64,000 nt of DNA from Pyxicephalus adspersus (taxonomy: Eukaryota; Chordata; Amphibia; Anura; Pyxicephalidae), in assembly GCF_032062135.1 (NCBI RefSeq), contig NC_092859.1, positions 49,075,852 through 49,139,851 of the forward strand, in the 5' to 3' direction. The notes below the pieces were generated by a model that did not search any database, had not been told where the DNA came from, and was given only the letters and a program-made list of their open reading frames with translations. A program made the position numbers and the translations under genes. Below, piece by piece: positions 48,639 through 60,325 of this stretch (position 1 is its first letter; the number at the start of each line of letters is the position of its first letter).

Positions 48639-48642
48639 GGAG

Positions 48643-49409
48643 TGTAATGCGCCTGGGCACACAAACCACAGCCAACTCCAAATATCCTTTTATCAAGTTT
48701 TATTATTGTCATAAAAAAAAGACAAGGGTTAAGTCCGATAAACGTAGTACAGAAGGGTAAGGCAAAGGCAGGTCAGGAACAATCCGATGTCAGGGCAGGT
48801 GGCAGACAAGAATGGTCACAAACAATCGGAGGTCAGGGCAGGCAGAGTTCAGGCAAGAGTAAGGTTTCAGACCAGATCGCTATTGAAATGACAAACGGGA
48901 TTAGCATAAATCAACACAAGAACGCACCCAAGCACACTGTGTTCACAGAGGCTTATAGCGGGCAATGGTGGTCAGGACAGTTTCTCCTTAAATGGCCAGA
49001 GTGGCCAATGACCTCACACCACCTGGCGCCATTTGATTGGAGAGTAACTGAATCACCTGCGGCCGATTGGCTGCAGGGAATTCAAACTAACTATATCCCG
49101 CGCCCCGGCGAGGCAGCCGAGTGCCACGCCCTCGGGGGGTACAAGAGGCACGCGTGGTAGCGTGTGCACCTCTTCCCACAGCACCCCTGGGACCTGCACT
49201 ACTTTGCACATCCAAAGGAGTGCTGAGAACAGGACTTTCTGTAAACACGTCCATAAAGATGCAAGGGACAGTAGTTCGGCTAGGACGGATCCCTCCTCCT
49301 GCAGAGAGAGACATGCTGGGAGCAGGCCAGCAGCCTCGGCCATTCTGCCTGCTGCAGCGCCATCTCCCTCTGCGGCTTGGATCCCCAGGGACGCCTCCCC
49401 AGGCTCACA
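48643..49409 (-). mobile_element. Probable solo LTR, minus strand
   Basis: A sharply GC-rich block in AT-rich DNA. Read on the minus strand it would start TGTGAGCCTGGGG and end GGCGCATTACA, the TG...CA form of an LTR. An AATAAA lies near its 3' end (plus-strand TTTATT around 48695-48710). There is no internal coding region and no convincing 4- to 6-bp flank duplication, so the boundaries are tentative. Repeated GGTCAGG-type words are visible on the plus strand. The open frames over 49053-49450 on both strands come from high GC. Confidence 0.45.
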
Positions 49410-49649
49410 TAACTGGTAAGTTCCTTACACAGAGTATGTGTTATTTATGAAAAGTTGTATTTTTCTTGTTAATCCCTTCTATTTAAAAAGTGACACACCC
49501 TTTAGGCAATCGCATATGAAAAATAAGTGAAGGCCAGTTAGAACTTTACTTCATGTAGCTATGACTTTGCATAACATTTGTATGAAGGTTGTGCAAAAAA
49601 CTTTTTTTGATCAGTCTTTCTTTTTCCTCTTAAAAAGGGGGGTGAGAGA

Positions 49650-50000
49650 GGAAAGAGACAATAACAATTTAAGGTCCTGGCCCAGAATCTGTGCTCACCA
49701 GATGCCAGTTCCCCACTCTAACTCCACACTCTTCACCTATAGCAAGCCCCTGTTCAGCCACTGGAGGCTAGTTGCACTATCCCACACAAAGTTGCCTCCA
49801 GGACTTGTGTGTGCAAAGCATGGCATCTGGGGAAGGACTGACGACGAACCAGTAGCCCACAAAAGCAGAACAGGGGACAGAATGGGAGGTCAGAAAGTCC
49901 AGGGTCTGTTACAAGTGCATCCAGATAATGCAGTACATGAGTCCAGCAGAAGCAAGTCCAGGAAACTAAAAGGGAAGTTGTGCCTTTTCCTCTCTGTCTC
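49650..50000 (-). repeat. LTR-like repeat, minus strand
   Basis: Its reverse complement contains CTGGACTTGCTTCTGCTGGA and a run of CTGACC and CCTGTTC words. It is similar to the plus-strand segment at 54170-54490 (CTGGACTTCTTTCTGCTGGA). Such pyrimidine-rich CCTGAC-type sequence is common in amphibian Ty3/gypsy LTRs. The 152-codon frame at 49561-50019 runs antisense to it and is not a gene. Confidence 0.45.
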
Positions 50001-50973
50001 TGACATAAGTGAGCTTTGAAACGGAAAATATAACTAGTTTTATAAATCTGCATGGATCAGAATTCAAGTGAGGAGTGGCTATTGTATCACAGATACATAT
50101 CAGAATGCTAGCATGGTATATCATAAGTGCAGTGTTCTATTGCTAGAGTAGTTGTGGAGTCCCTATCTAGGTGGAAAATGTGTTGTTTTGAAAGGACTGT
50201 ACAAGTGCAACTTGTTCAGAATACATTGCCTTACCAAGAATGTTGGAGTGTCCTGTACAGCGGCAAATGTGTTAAACCTTTCATCCCCTTCGTCCAAAAA
50301 ACAAAAATGAAAGGCAAAAATCTATGCTGCCTCATATATCCAACTTAAAGTGGATCCAAATCCTTTCTGCATAAAGTATTCTTATTTGCCTGATTGCCGC
50401 TCATCTTTCGCTGAGGAACGTTCGCCTAGCCAAATAAGATGGACAAAGATTGGAAGAGAAGAGAAGGGAGAAGATGGTGGAACAGACATAGGTGAGTAAA
50501 AAAAAAAGACAAACTGAGAAGGAAATGAGGAAGAGTAACAGGGAAGAGACAAAATGAAGACAAGGAAAAAGAGGAGTAATTAGAGTCTGGAATAGTAGAA
50601 AAGAAAGGTAACACTAGTTAACACACAGTTGTCACTCATCTAAAGCACTAGTACAAGGACAGCAACTAGGAATAAATTATTACATCAATGTAGACTTACC
50701 CTGCACTTATTTTGCACAATTTTGAGCAATAAAGAAATATATTTTTTAATTTTTTTGTATATTTTTTGTTTTGCAGACTGACTGCAAAACATTTGAAACA
50801 CAAATATTGCATCAGCTGTAAAGATCTAGATTGTCAGGGTTGAACCACAGAGGATGTAAAACTATCTGGTATATGAGAATTATAAATAAACTAAGTTAAC
50901 AATGACTTAGGGGTTGTCAATTGGAATTTTGAGGTATAGTAAAGCCAGATATGTTTTGTAAACTGCACTGGCG
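50001..50973. other. No gene recognised
   Basis: Mixed composition with a purine-rich stretch at about 50440-50600. No domain was identified. Confidence 0.5.
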
Positions 50974-51222
50974 TCAGCATTTAGATTGAGCAGAGAGAGA
51001 GCCCAACAACAGAGAATTGGGATAAATGGGAGCTATCCAAAATTCTTCTAATTTTAGCAAATTTCTTATAAGATCATTGGGTTCATCAAGAGGCCAGTTG
51101 CCAAAAGTGCACTGTACAGAAAATTTTACAGAACTCACGCACTCCAAGGCCAATCCTTGACCAAGACAGTGACATCTGTGGCCCCATATAAAATTCAAAA
51201 CTGCCACCTGTAATTGTTTAAG
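50974..51222 (-). pseudogene. L1/Tx1-type LINE ORF2 C-terminal fragment
   Basis: The minus-strand frame has QLQVAVLNFIWGHRC, like the LxxFIWGxKRPR region after the RT of L1-type ORF2. It ends with LEEFWIAPIYPNS, which resembles LEKLLMAPIHPNS at about 11919-11955 of the plus-strand LINE here. Both ends are truncated. Confidence 0.65.
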
Positions 51223-51235
51223 AACAGGAACTAGA

Positions 51236-52899
51236 AACGGCTGTCAATCTGAGGGCATCAAATCTGCACAGCTACAACAGCTAACAAATTGTCCACAATA
51301 GTCAACAAAATTGTAACTACTATCAACAACAATAGCAAATTCTGTGAAACCTAATCGTACAGTACTAGGTTTATGTTATATATTTATATATATTTGTGTT
51401 ATAATATTATGTGTTATCTTTATATTCCAACAGATTTTTTTTTGTTTAGTTTGCCTCGTTATACTCTAAAGACAGACTACTTTTATGCCACTGTCCTCCT
51501 TGTCCTGTCTTGCCCACATACAAACATAGGATTTTTGTCGCTGGAAAAAATATCTCATAATCATGGCCATGTTATCTATATACTATAAATTTGCTTGAAG
51601 TGAAACACTAGTTTAAAATAGAGCTGGTAATCATATACTATGTGCCTGCCATTATCTTCTTTATTGCTTTCACACTGACTGAAGTGCTTAATGGGAAAAA
51701 AGTTGAGTGCTGTAATAGTTCCAGTGTATATATGTAGAAGTTACAGCAATAGCAAACGCTCAGTAAAAAAAAATGGATGCAGAGGAAGATAGATGACAAG
51801 TCATCAGAGAGTATGATCTTCCAATAGCTTGAGTAGACCAAACAGAGAGGTAAAAGTGCCAGAATGTGCAGTAAAGTAAAACATATGCTGCCACAGTCAT
51901 CCCCACTTTTGTGTTATAGAACATTTTATTTAATATATTGGGCATTAGTAGCATAATTTTATGTGCTGTAGCATCTAGTGATAAAAGATTTTGCAGAAAG
52001 CTAAGAAGATTAAATAATTGGAGCTCTCTCTGAGCTTCATTATTCCTCCATTACATATTGAAATGTATTGCATTTTCTAAAGAACAATATTATTTTCACC
52101 TACTTAGTGTATGGCTAGCTCTACAGGAATCTAAGATATTGCAGGGAAAACTAGACACTATTTTTTTTACAAAGTGAGAAAATATTACCAGCTTGGACTA
52201 TGTTTTTTATACTGCAGCGAATCATGATATTTTGCAATTCTGAAGTTAACTAAAAGCTTTATACCTGTAGTATTTTGCAGCAAGTGTAAGGTAGGTATGA
52301 AAAACTTTATGAATGCATATTGTATGTGTTTATTTTACTGAATATACTCTACAGGATTAGAATAGGAGTTCTGTTTTTTCATATTGTTTAAAAAAAAGGT
52401 ATAAATGAAATGTCACAATAGTATGTACATGTAGCTGTTTAGCAAATCTGCAATATAAACAAACGTAGAGAAGTTCTGGCTATAACTAGAATACAATGAA
52501 AAGCGATAACAGATAAGAGATGAGGGTATATTATTCCTAAAATGTAACATTGTGTTGTGATTATTAAAAAAAAAGCAATACTAGATTGGTGATTGAACAA
52601 AATATTTTAGCTCAATAATACTTTCCCCTGAACTTGCTATCCTAAATATAGGAATAGAAAAATGTACTTACTATCTCATAGAGTTCCAATCACTCACATA
52701 TTAATAGCAACTAAATTAACCATTGTCAGTAAATGGAATCAAAATGCACCCCTTATAATATCAAACATGATAGAGAAAGTTAATCTACAATATTATCACA
52801 AAAAAGCTTTTTGCTATTAGTTCAATACCCAATGGGTATTATGGAACACATTATTTCCAATAGTTGGGTAATGACATGGACAGTGAACCCCTTATGTTT
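51236..52899. other. AT-rich sequence, nothing recognised
   Basis: No gene, RNA or transposon end recognised. Confidence 0.5.
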
Positions 52900-53002
52900 T
52901 TTCTGTCTCATCACATTATGTACAAATGTAAATTTTTTTCTTTTACTATGTTTATATTCTATTTATAAAAACCAATAAAAACTAAATTAAAAAAAAAAAT
53001 TA
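52900..53002 (+). mobile_element. Short LINE-like 3' end with A tail
   Basis: CTATGTTTATATTCTATTTA precedes AACCAATAAAAACTAAATT and a run of A. This is the form of the L1-type 3' end at 13590-13640. Strongly 5'-truncated; the left limit is approximate. Confidence 0.4.
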
Positions 53003-53049
53003 GCTCAGATTACATGCTTGAAGAAGTCACTTGTTTTAATGGAAACAAT

Positions 53050-53427
53050 GGCCCTGATTCATCAATAAAATCCGCGCTCGCTGGAAGCGCGAAAATACGG
53101 TTTCCCGCGGTCCGGAGTCGAGTGCGCTCGTACACTCGCCTACTCACTGCCAGCCGGATTCCTGCCTTGATAATAATGAGCAGTAGGGGCCGCGAATCTG
53201 CCGATTAAGGCGATTAGATTTCAGCTGCGCGATTAAGGAGGATCTGTTAAATGATTTTTTAGGGGAACAGTGACTTTTAATGCAAGCTCGCCAGTGTAAA
53301 GCTGCCGGAGATGCGCGGCTCCGGCCGCAAGCTTTTTCAATTGCTGAATAGCGCGACGGCGTACGATTTCGGATCGCGAATACGAATGCGCGAGCGATCA
53401 TCCGATTCTGCTTGATGAATTAGGGCC
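53050..53427. mobile_element. MITE family A, full-length copy
   Basis: A 378-bp element. Left terminus GGCCCTGATTCATCAATAAA; right terminus in reverse GGCCCTAATTCATCAAGCAG. An AAT occurs on both sides (53047-53049 and 53428-53430), a possible 3-bp target duplication. The interior is CpG-rich (GCGGTCCGGAGTCGAG, GCGCGACGGCGTACG). Non-coding. The frames here, including minus-strand 53144-53401, are only open because of base composition. Confidence 0.85.
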
Positions 53428-53585
53428 AATGTATTTTGCAATGAGCATGTATTTTAAATTATTGAACCAGTTTTTCTCTTAAACTAAACATTAGGCAGAT
53501 ATGAGCGACAAAAAAGTAATGCAGCTGTGTCCATTATTACATAATTAGATTTTTTTTGTGCAAGCAGTGTAAGTACCTGAAACTG

Positions 53586-54490
53586 ACTTACTACCAGCCC
53601 CAAGGTGTTGGTGAGAAGGTAGAGTTTAAATGTGCTGAAGGCACTAGGTGGATTAGTTCCTGGCCCCTGTCCCATCCAGTCGTTGGACACTAGTCCTATA
53701 AAGCTTCCCAGGTCCCAGTCACTAGTTGCCAGGTGTAGCAACAACCTTTCATTTCCTACTCCTGGTGTGACTACTTTCTACTTGCTTCTGTACCTGCCCT
53801 CTCTTTCCAATCTTTATGTAGGTTCCCTGACACACATTTTTTTCCTTTTTTCCCTTTGCTGCTTCTTTACTTGTTTGTAGGTTCCCCTTCTGGGATCACT
53901 CTTTCCATCCTGATGTACTTGGTGCTTTTGGTATTCTACATTTTAATCTTTAATGGGGGTGTTTTAGAACACCCTAAGGTTTGCTGTACATACTACAACC
54001 CAATCCCCCCTTCTAATGATGTTTTGATTTTTATTCTGTTATGGTCCCCTGTTACTACAGAATGTTACAATTATATCTTTTGTATACTGTGCATAAGCCA
54101 TGTTTATTTATTTTATGTGTTTCTTTTTCTTATGTTAAAAAAACCTCAATAAAATACTTGGAAAGCGAACCTTTTGTCTGTTGCTGACCTGGTGATTATT
54201 GGCTTCCAAAACTGACATTTGCCTGTGCCCCTGATTCTGCTCTGTCTTAAACTATTGGATACCTTGTCTGACTACCTGACTTCCTATGTATGACCACTGG
54301 CTCTGTTCCCTGGACTTCTTTCTGCTGGACAGTCCTACCCTGCATGATATCTGTGGATTTCCTAGTTACTAATCCTAGACTATCTGACTTTCACATTGTC
54401 CTGCTCCTGTGTGTCCCAATTGATTCACCAATCACCGAGGTCTCAGCCACTATTCTTTGTGTACCCCAGTCCTGGGGTGTAAAGGATGTT
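53586..54490 (+). repeat. LTR-like sequence, possibly interrupted by a LINE 3' end
   Basis: 54170-54490 has CTGACC, CTGCTCTG and CTGGACTT words and matches 49650-50000 in reverse orientation. 53586-53770 has similar composition. Between them, 54050-54165 ends in AAAAAAACCTCAATAAAATA, like an L1-type tail. The simplest reading is an LTR fragment split by a 5'-truncated LINE, but no target duplication was found. Confidence 0.4.
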
Positions 54491-54764
54491 TGAGACAGTG
54501 TATAGCTCCTTCCATGGCAGTAGTATACATAAAGTGTACAGTGGAGATTGAAACATAACCTCTGAAGCAGGCTGGTAATCTGCCTAAGCCTCCATTAAAA
54601 AAACACTGTTTGTGTTCCTGTTTTTTTAACCTGATAAACTATAGCCTTTCAGATAAAAATTCCATCAGGAAAAAATTCTTACTTGTTAAGTTAAAAAACC
54701 AAAAGTTACACAGTAAACCATGTGTTTTTATCTAGGTTAGAAATGCTAAGGAAAAGCTCTAGGG

Positions 54765-55162
54765 CAGGGTTGTTAAACTGTAGGCCAAATCTGCCCCTGC
54801 ATGTCCTTTTTTTTTTGGCTCCCAAGAGAATTCTTAACTCTTTTACTGTGCCAGAGAATGCAATGTGAAACCGAATTGATGCAGCAATTAAAACTAAAAA
54901 GTAAACTAACTAATACTAAAATTAAGTAAAACAAATAATCTCAATAGGAAGAAACAAGAACACATGAGAAGAGCATGCAATAATATGCAGTGGATTGGTC
55001 CAAATTTAGATCAATCCACTGCATATTACTGTATGCTCTTCACATGTGTTCCTGTTTCTTCTTATTGAGAATAATTGTTTTATCAATAAATTTCAAGTTT
55101 GGCTCGCAACTTGGTCTAAGTTTTAATTTCGTCCCTCTGTGTATTTGAGTTTGACACCCCTG
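54765..55162. mobile_element. hAT MITE, CAGRGGTGTCAAACTC family, copy 2
   Basis: A 398-bp element. Left end CAGGGTTGTTAAACTG; right end in reverse CAGGGGTGTCAAACTC. Flanked by CTCTAGGG on both sides (54757-54764 and 55163-55170), a perfect 8-bp target duplication. Its ends match copy 1 at 39876-40181, but the centre is unrelated and holds a long hairpin. Confidence 0.92.
54928..55081. repeat. Long hairpin inside the hAT MITE
   Basis: The arms of about 70 bp (AAACAAATAATCTCAATAGG at the outer left; GCAGTGGATTGGTC near the loop) pair with few mismatches around a short loop with CAAATTTAG. Copy 1 of the MITE has no such structure. Confidence 0.85.
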
Positions 55163-55514
55163 CTCTAGGGTCAATAAAAAAAATGCTTATAGAATGCTTA
55201 TAGAACATTTTTAATGTGCATTATAGGTTACAGGATATTGCATACACGATAATATTTTGTCCTCCTTCAACATAAAATGCATTCTAAATAAAAAAAATAT
55301 ATATAAATTTCTCTGTCATCACTGCTTTCTTGAAAAGAAGACACATTGCCTGTGCTTTGAAAAGCTATTTCAACTTAGAAAATGATCTTGCTTGATCCTT
55401 CTAAAATTCTTCAAAAGCTGGCTGCACAGGTTACTATCTTAAACTATTTTTTTGATTAGTAATATTAAATAAAGGTTTAACCAATTGACAATTGCATGAG
55501 AAAAGGAACATTGA

Positions 55515-55720
55515 TAACCTTTATATATGGAAGCCTAAACTCACAGGTGATCCAGAGGAAGTCAAAAAACAATCTTCTCTGGCAGGGAAAAATTATTTTC
55601 CTGATCCCTTTTGGCAATCGGGAGTTCTATGGATCAACAATTTGCAGTGTTATTTCTTATAAATATTATTAGCTGGCTATATTCTGTAATGTTATCAAAT
55701 TCCCAATAAATGATCTAATT
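55515..55720 (+). repeat. CR1-like module, copy 2
   Basis: Contains CCTGATCCCTTTTGGCAATC, then GGATCAACAATTTGCAGTG and GGCTATATTCTGTAATGTTA, ending near AATTCCCAATAAATG. It is better preserved than 16785-16905 and probably from a CR1/L2-type LINE or related SINE. Confidence 0.6.
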
Positions 55721-55894
55721 AAAAAGTCACTTCATCTTTTTTAACGCTCCCTGAATTTGCACCTCATTGCTGCATTCTGGCATGGTCACTTCACCCAATA
55801 TAGCACAGTGTTTGCTAATTCCCAGAGATTGATTTTGTTCCTGATTTGTTTCTGAGCACCCTTGGATAACAGCCGGGTCATTCTAGGATCTAAT

Positions 55895-55936
55895 CCCAGA
55901 CCCCCCCCCCACCCCCCCGAACACACACACACACTA
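55895..55936. repeat. C run and CA repeat
   Basis: A poly-C stretch with single A interruptions, followed by ACACACACACAC. Confidence 0.9.
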
Positions 55937-56129
55937 TCACCGACAGATAGAATCCTTTCTGAGGGCTCAGTTTTTTTTCATGTGTACACTGTAAAGATAA
56001 CAGTAAAACGTATGGATTGGGATGCTTCATGCACTCAAATCCATTAGTAGTAGTCTTGACAGGGAACAAAGCTCAGACTTTTATATCTGTGTAATCCCAA
56101 CAGAGATATTAGGGCCATTATTCCAAAAA

Positions 56130-56240
56130 CCTTGTGATGCAGACCAATTTGGTTGCACCTCAAAACCCTCCTACTGCGCCCATGGGTGCCTGACAAATGA
56201 ATGCATGACTGCACCCAGATCCTAAAAGGGGTGTTTGCTT
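56130..56240 (+). repeat. Repeat family E, copy 1
   Basis: TTGCCTGACAAATGA-like core (GTGCCTGACAAATGAATGCA) and GCACCTCAAAACC recur at 57510-57625 in the same orientation, about 1.39 kb away. No termini are known. Confidence 0.55.
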
Positions 56241-56540
56241 GTTTACAGGGTACACCACTGTCACATACCACTTCCCTAATGTACAGTTACCTAAATTAAT
56301 CTACTTCTGATTGCTCACGAAGATTTAAACATAATTGGGAGCAAGAATTAGGTTTCTAGTTGATGGATGAACAGTGGGAAAGGCCTTGTTTCTTGGCACA
56401 TAAATGTTCCATAAGTACCAGATTGCGGGAAAATGCCTATAAGATACTTACCCACTGGTACTGGACCCCAGAAAAAATTAATTGGATAGCTCCATAGAAA
56501 TCTGAGGTCTGTTGGCGTTGAAAGTCTGAGATAGGTACAT

Positions 56541-56766
56541 TGGCCCTGATTTATTAAAGCTCTCCAAGGCTGGAGAGAATACACTTTGATCAGTGAAGCT
56601 GGGTGATCCAGCAAACCCGGATTGGATCTGGTCCAAGATTAAAAACATTTGCTAGCAAAACAAATGGTTTTAAGGAATCCATTCACAGGTTTGCTGGATC
56701 ACCCAGCTTCACTGATTAAAGTGTATTCTCTCCAGCCTTGGAGAGCTTTAGTAAATCAGGGCCAAT
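56541..56766. mobile_element. MITE family D, intact palindrome
   Basis: A 226-bp element that is an almost perfect palindrome: TTGGCCCTGATTTATTAAAG at the left and the same in reverse at the right, with GGCTGGAGAGAATACACTTT in both arms. Non-coding. The 20-60-bp centre is unpaired. Target duplication could not be fixed because the outermost bases are themselves symmetric. Confidence 0.88.
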
Positions 56767-57509
56767 GACTCACATATGCTGGGGATGGCCCCAGATACAA
56801 AATTTCTGAAAGGGAGTTGCATTTTTTAGCCAACCTATTACTGGTTCTGCACTACATTTGCAACCAGAGGTATGTTTACTACACCTACACAAAACATCTT
56901 TGAAAAAATATAAAAAGTCTTTAGTAATGCATCTATTAAATGCAGCAAGAATTGTTATTCTGTTGTTTTGGAGTTCAATCAAGAAGTTCCCACTGTAAAA
57001 CTGTGGTTAAGCAAAGTTCATTCAGTGTATTTGATAAAAGAAGCAAAAGCTTTTAGCGTAGACGGCACTGATAAATTTTCTCCAACATGGGATGCTTGGA
57101 TTGTTTTCTGTACTGCTGCATATCAAGCTATGTTTACAAAATGACTATTTTGAATTTATAATCTTAGGGACGCATTTCCTTCTCCCATACTTACTTTTTT
57201 CTAACTGTATCAATAAGTATTAATGCTTGATATGGTCTGTATTATAAAATGAATCTGAACTTGTTATATATTACTATATGTTTTAGTTTATTTTGGGAAT
57301 GTATCAAAAAGCAGATATTTTTCATTTCTGTATAACTGAGAAGATTTGTATAGTATTGTTCTTTAAATGTGTTATCTTGCTACTCAAGAAGTTTTTACTT
57401 TTTGTCTTTACTAAGGAACCAGTCTGTAATAATGTTATGTTTTCATGTTTTATTCAATAAAGCTTTAAGTGTGAAAAAAGGGGTGTTTGCCCATTCTGAT
57501 TGCTTGAAA
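56767..57509. other. AT-rich; possible retroposon tail at its end
   Basis: No gene recognised. TTTATTCAATAAAGCTTTAA near 57450-57470 looks like a polyadenylation signal and may end a short retroposed fragment. Confidence 0.4.
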
Positions 57510-57625
57510 AGGTATTCCCACTCTGGCTGTACCTCAAAACTTTGCTACAGGTTACTGCTGCTCTGCCCACGGTTGCCTGACAAATGAAAGCATGATTGCA
57601 CTCACATCTTAAAATGGGTGATGGC
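57510..57625 (+). repeat. Repeat family E, copy 2
   Basis: Contains GTACCTCAAAACTTT and GTTGCCTGACAAATGAAAGC, matching copy 1 with a 10-15-bp length difference in the middle. Confidence 0.55.
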
Positions 57626-60325
57626 CTGTTCTGAACCTTAAAGGCTTTTCCAATTGAACCTGTAACCTTTACAGAACAAACTACTATTATATACTATATA
57701 ATATACTATTAAATATTAACTGGCACATCTCATGGTGATTTTTTTGTAAAATCAAAAACTTACTCCATGGTGTTAAAGAGATCTGAAGTTGGAGTTGAAA
57801 CAGACCAAACATTTAATTGCATCCCTATCATAGTCCTTTCCAGAGCAACTTAAATATTACCAGTTGTTTAGTAATTGCAAACTTCAGCACATTAAATTAC
57901 AACTAGTGTACTGCACCTCATTTTTATCCTTGGTCTGTTACTACTTTCTAAAATATTCTTTTATCAGTCTCTATATGTATCCTTGTTTGGATGGAGAAAC
58001 ATTGATGTAAATTGCTTGCATTTCCTGTTGAAATGAATGAATATCTGTATCGGGCAGACATAGGGAGTATGCTCCCCACAGCCAAAAACTCAAACAATCA
58101 GGACATAGAGAGGTGCAAAGTGTGCAGTGTCCTCCCTCAGTGAACAGGGATCCCCACATGGGTATCAATTCAGTTGGCAGGTAGGCTCTAAGCCAGTTTT
58201 GCACAGGGGCCCACTGTTGGTTACGTCTGCCACTGATCTGTACTTTTTACATATATCAAACATGACATTTATCTTTCAGCCAGTGCAGCAAATACATTAT
58301 AATATTAAATTAGGCAAACTTTTTAAACCCAGCCAAACCTGCCAGACTTGCAGATTCTAAGAAAGTCTTTTGTCAGACTCTGCACTGAAACCAATACTTC
58401 TAAACGTGTCAATCACCTGTGCCCCCCACATTTGCTCTGCAAATATTACAGGACACAGTAGTGGCATGGAGATCAGATTAAAGAACCAGAAAAAGTTGCA
58501 GTGGACCACAGAGATTGACATTCCTAGATGTGTTAATGTAAGTGTTGATTTCCCTTTAGACTTCAGCAGTAGAAGCTGTACTGCTAAACAGTAGAATAAA
58601 TGTCAACATCCTGTCAGATATATGTCAAAAAGAGTTATTGTAAAGAGTTACAACTCCTTTTACAGGTACAATAGAATACATTTAACTGTTTACCTGGATT
58701 TCCACACTTGGGGCATATTGGCCAAACATTCATTGCAGATGAATCAATCAGTGCAATTGACATTACATGAAACCTTACCACCTGCTGTGAATGCTTGTTG
58801 GAAGTCACATTCACTGCTTTATTAACATACCTTTTTTATTTCAGGCAGAGCTAGAAAGGGGTTCAAAAGTGTGTAGCAGTGACATAACAATTTGAAGAAG
58901 AAAATGAGTTTAAATAATGACTGATCTACAAAAGATAAGTGTAGGATATTCCAACAATGACACCAAAGACCTGTCTCAGACAAAACAAAATATATTAATG
59001 AAATTCATTACTTTGGTACATGAAACTAATTGGAGCAAAATTTTTCATGTCAAATTCTGTGTAACTAGAAGCATTACTGTGACAACAAATATAGAAGTCT
59101 TTCTATAGTACACTTCCTACCTTTAGTATGTATCAATTATATATCACATTGTATTGTTTATTTGTGTAAAAAAAAAAAAAAATAACATACTATTTATGTT
59201 AATAAATATATTATATGGCCCTATTCTATCCAATTAGACCTTATGTTATCTAGTTCACAGGCCAAAAGCAAATCCTCAAGGGTGATGTTCAAAAGTTAGC
59301 ATCTGTGGGTGGAGAAATAAAATCAGCAGCTCAATGCAGCTGTCAAAGACACCTGTGTATTTCTGGCTCCACTGTAGCAATGGAGAGCCAAAATAAAGTT
59401 AACGTGTGACTTTGAAAGGCTGTGCTGTCTGTTCCACTTTCCCATCCATCCATAAAAAATGATGTAACCTCAGGTGACTGGCAATCAAAAATCTCAGCTT
59501 TCTAGCAGCCTGCATAGAGGCAGGGGGTTAATCACCTTCGCTGCCAGTCACAGTTAACTGGCATAAGCTGTACAGTCAACATTTTCCTTAGTTTTTAAAC
59601 ACAACCATAAAAAAATGACCTGTGATGGAAAACTCTGATGCTTAATATAATTTATAACATGTTTCTTGTTAACATAATCATCAGAAACACTAAACAATGC
59701 AAACATGTTTTTATTCACAGTATGCATGCTACCACCAACTCTAAATATTACTATACTGTAAATGCATCTATTCTTACATTTATTTTGTGTTACTACTGTT
59801 TATAACCAGAAAAACAGAAAGTGATTCTCAATTATCAGCTAAACAGAGTGTTTTAAAACGAAAAACAAATACATATTTGGTCTTTTGTTATTTTTCTAAG
59901 TTCAATAAATATAAGTGAATTGATTTATAGAGTTTGGAATGTATTTCAGCAACTTTTACCAGATATATAATGGAGTTTTGAGAATATGGATGGCCAGAAT
60001 AATTGTGTATTTTTGTATATTTCAAAAAATATTTTGTGCATTAGTTTTTTGTGTAATATTTGTTAGTAAATATGGGTTTTTCCTTTTATTATATGTATTT
60101 TTCTATTCATGTCACTTTTTGATTTGACAGTATACTCCCCATATATCTGCAGAGGAGGCAGACTCTGCATTCTGTGAAACACTAGTTATAGTTGATAGTT
60201 GGTCAAGGAGGTGTTGATAATAGTGACTTCTGAGGAAAGTAAACAAAGCTATATATATGGATTAGATGTAACAACAATTTTTACAGACAGCATCAGAGAC
60301 TCTGTAATTTAGCATTACGCATGTT
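57626..60325. other. No gene or repeat recognised
   Basis: AT-rich with short frames (57971-58204 minus, 58370-58594 plus and others) that match nothing I know. No terminal repeats or RNA genes were seen. Confidence 0.5.

Noticed and set aside
49053..49450. Overlapping open frames on both strands
   Set aside because: They coincide with a GC-rich LTR-like block where stop codons are rare. No domain is visible.
49561..50019. A 152-codon plus frame, the longest in the window
   Set aside because: It runs antisense to an LTR-like repeat that recurs at 54170-54490. The peptide is compositionally odd with no domain.
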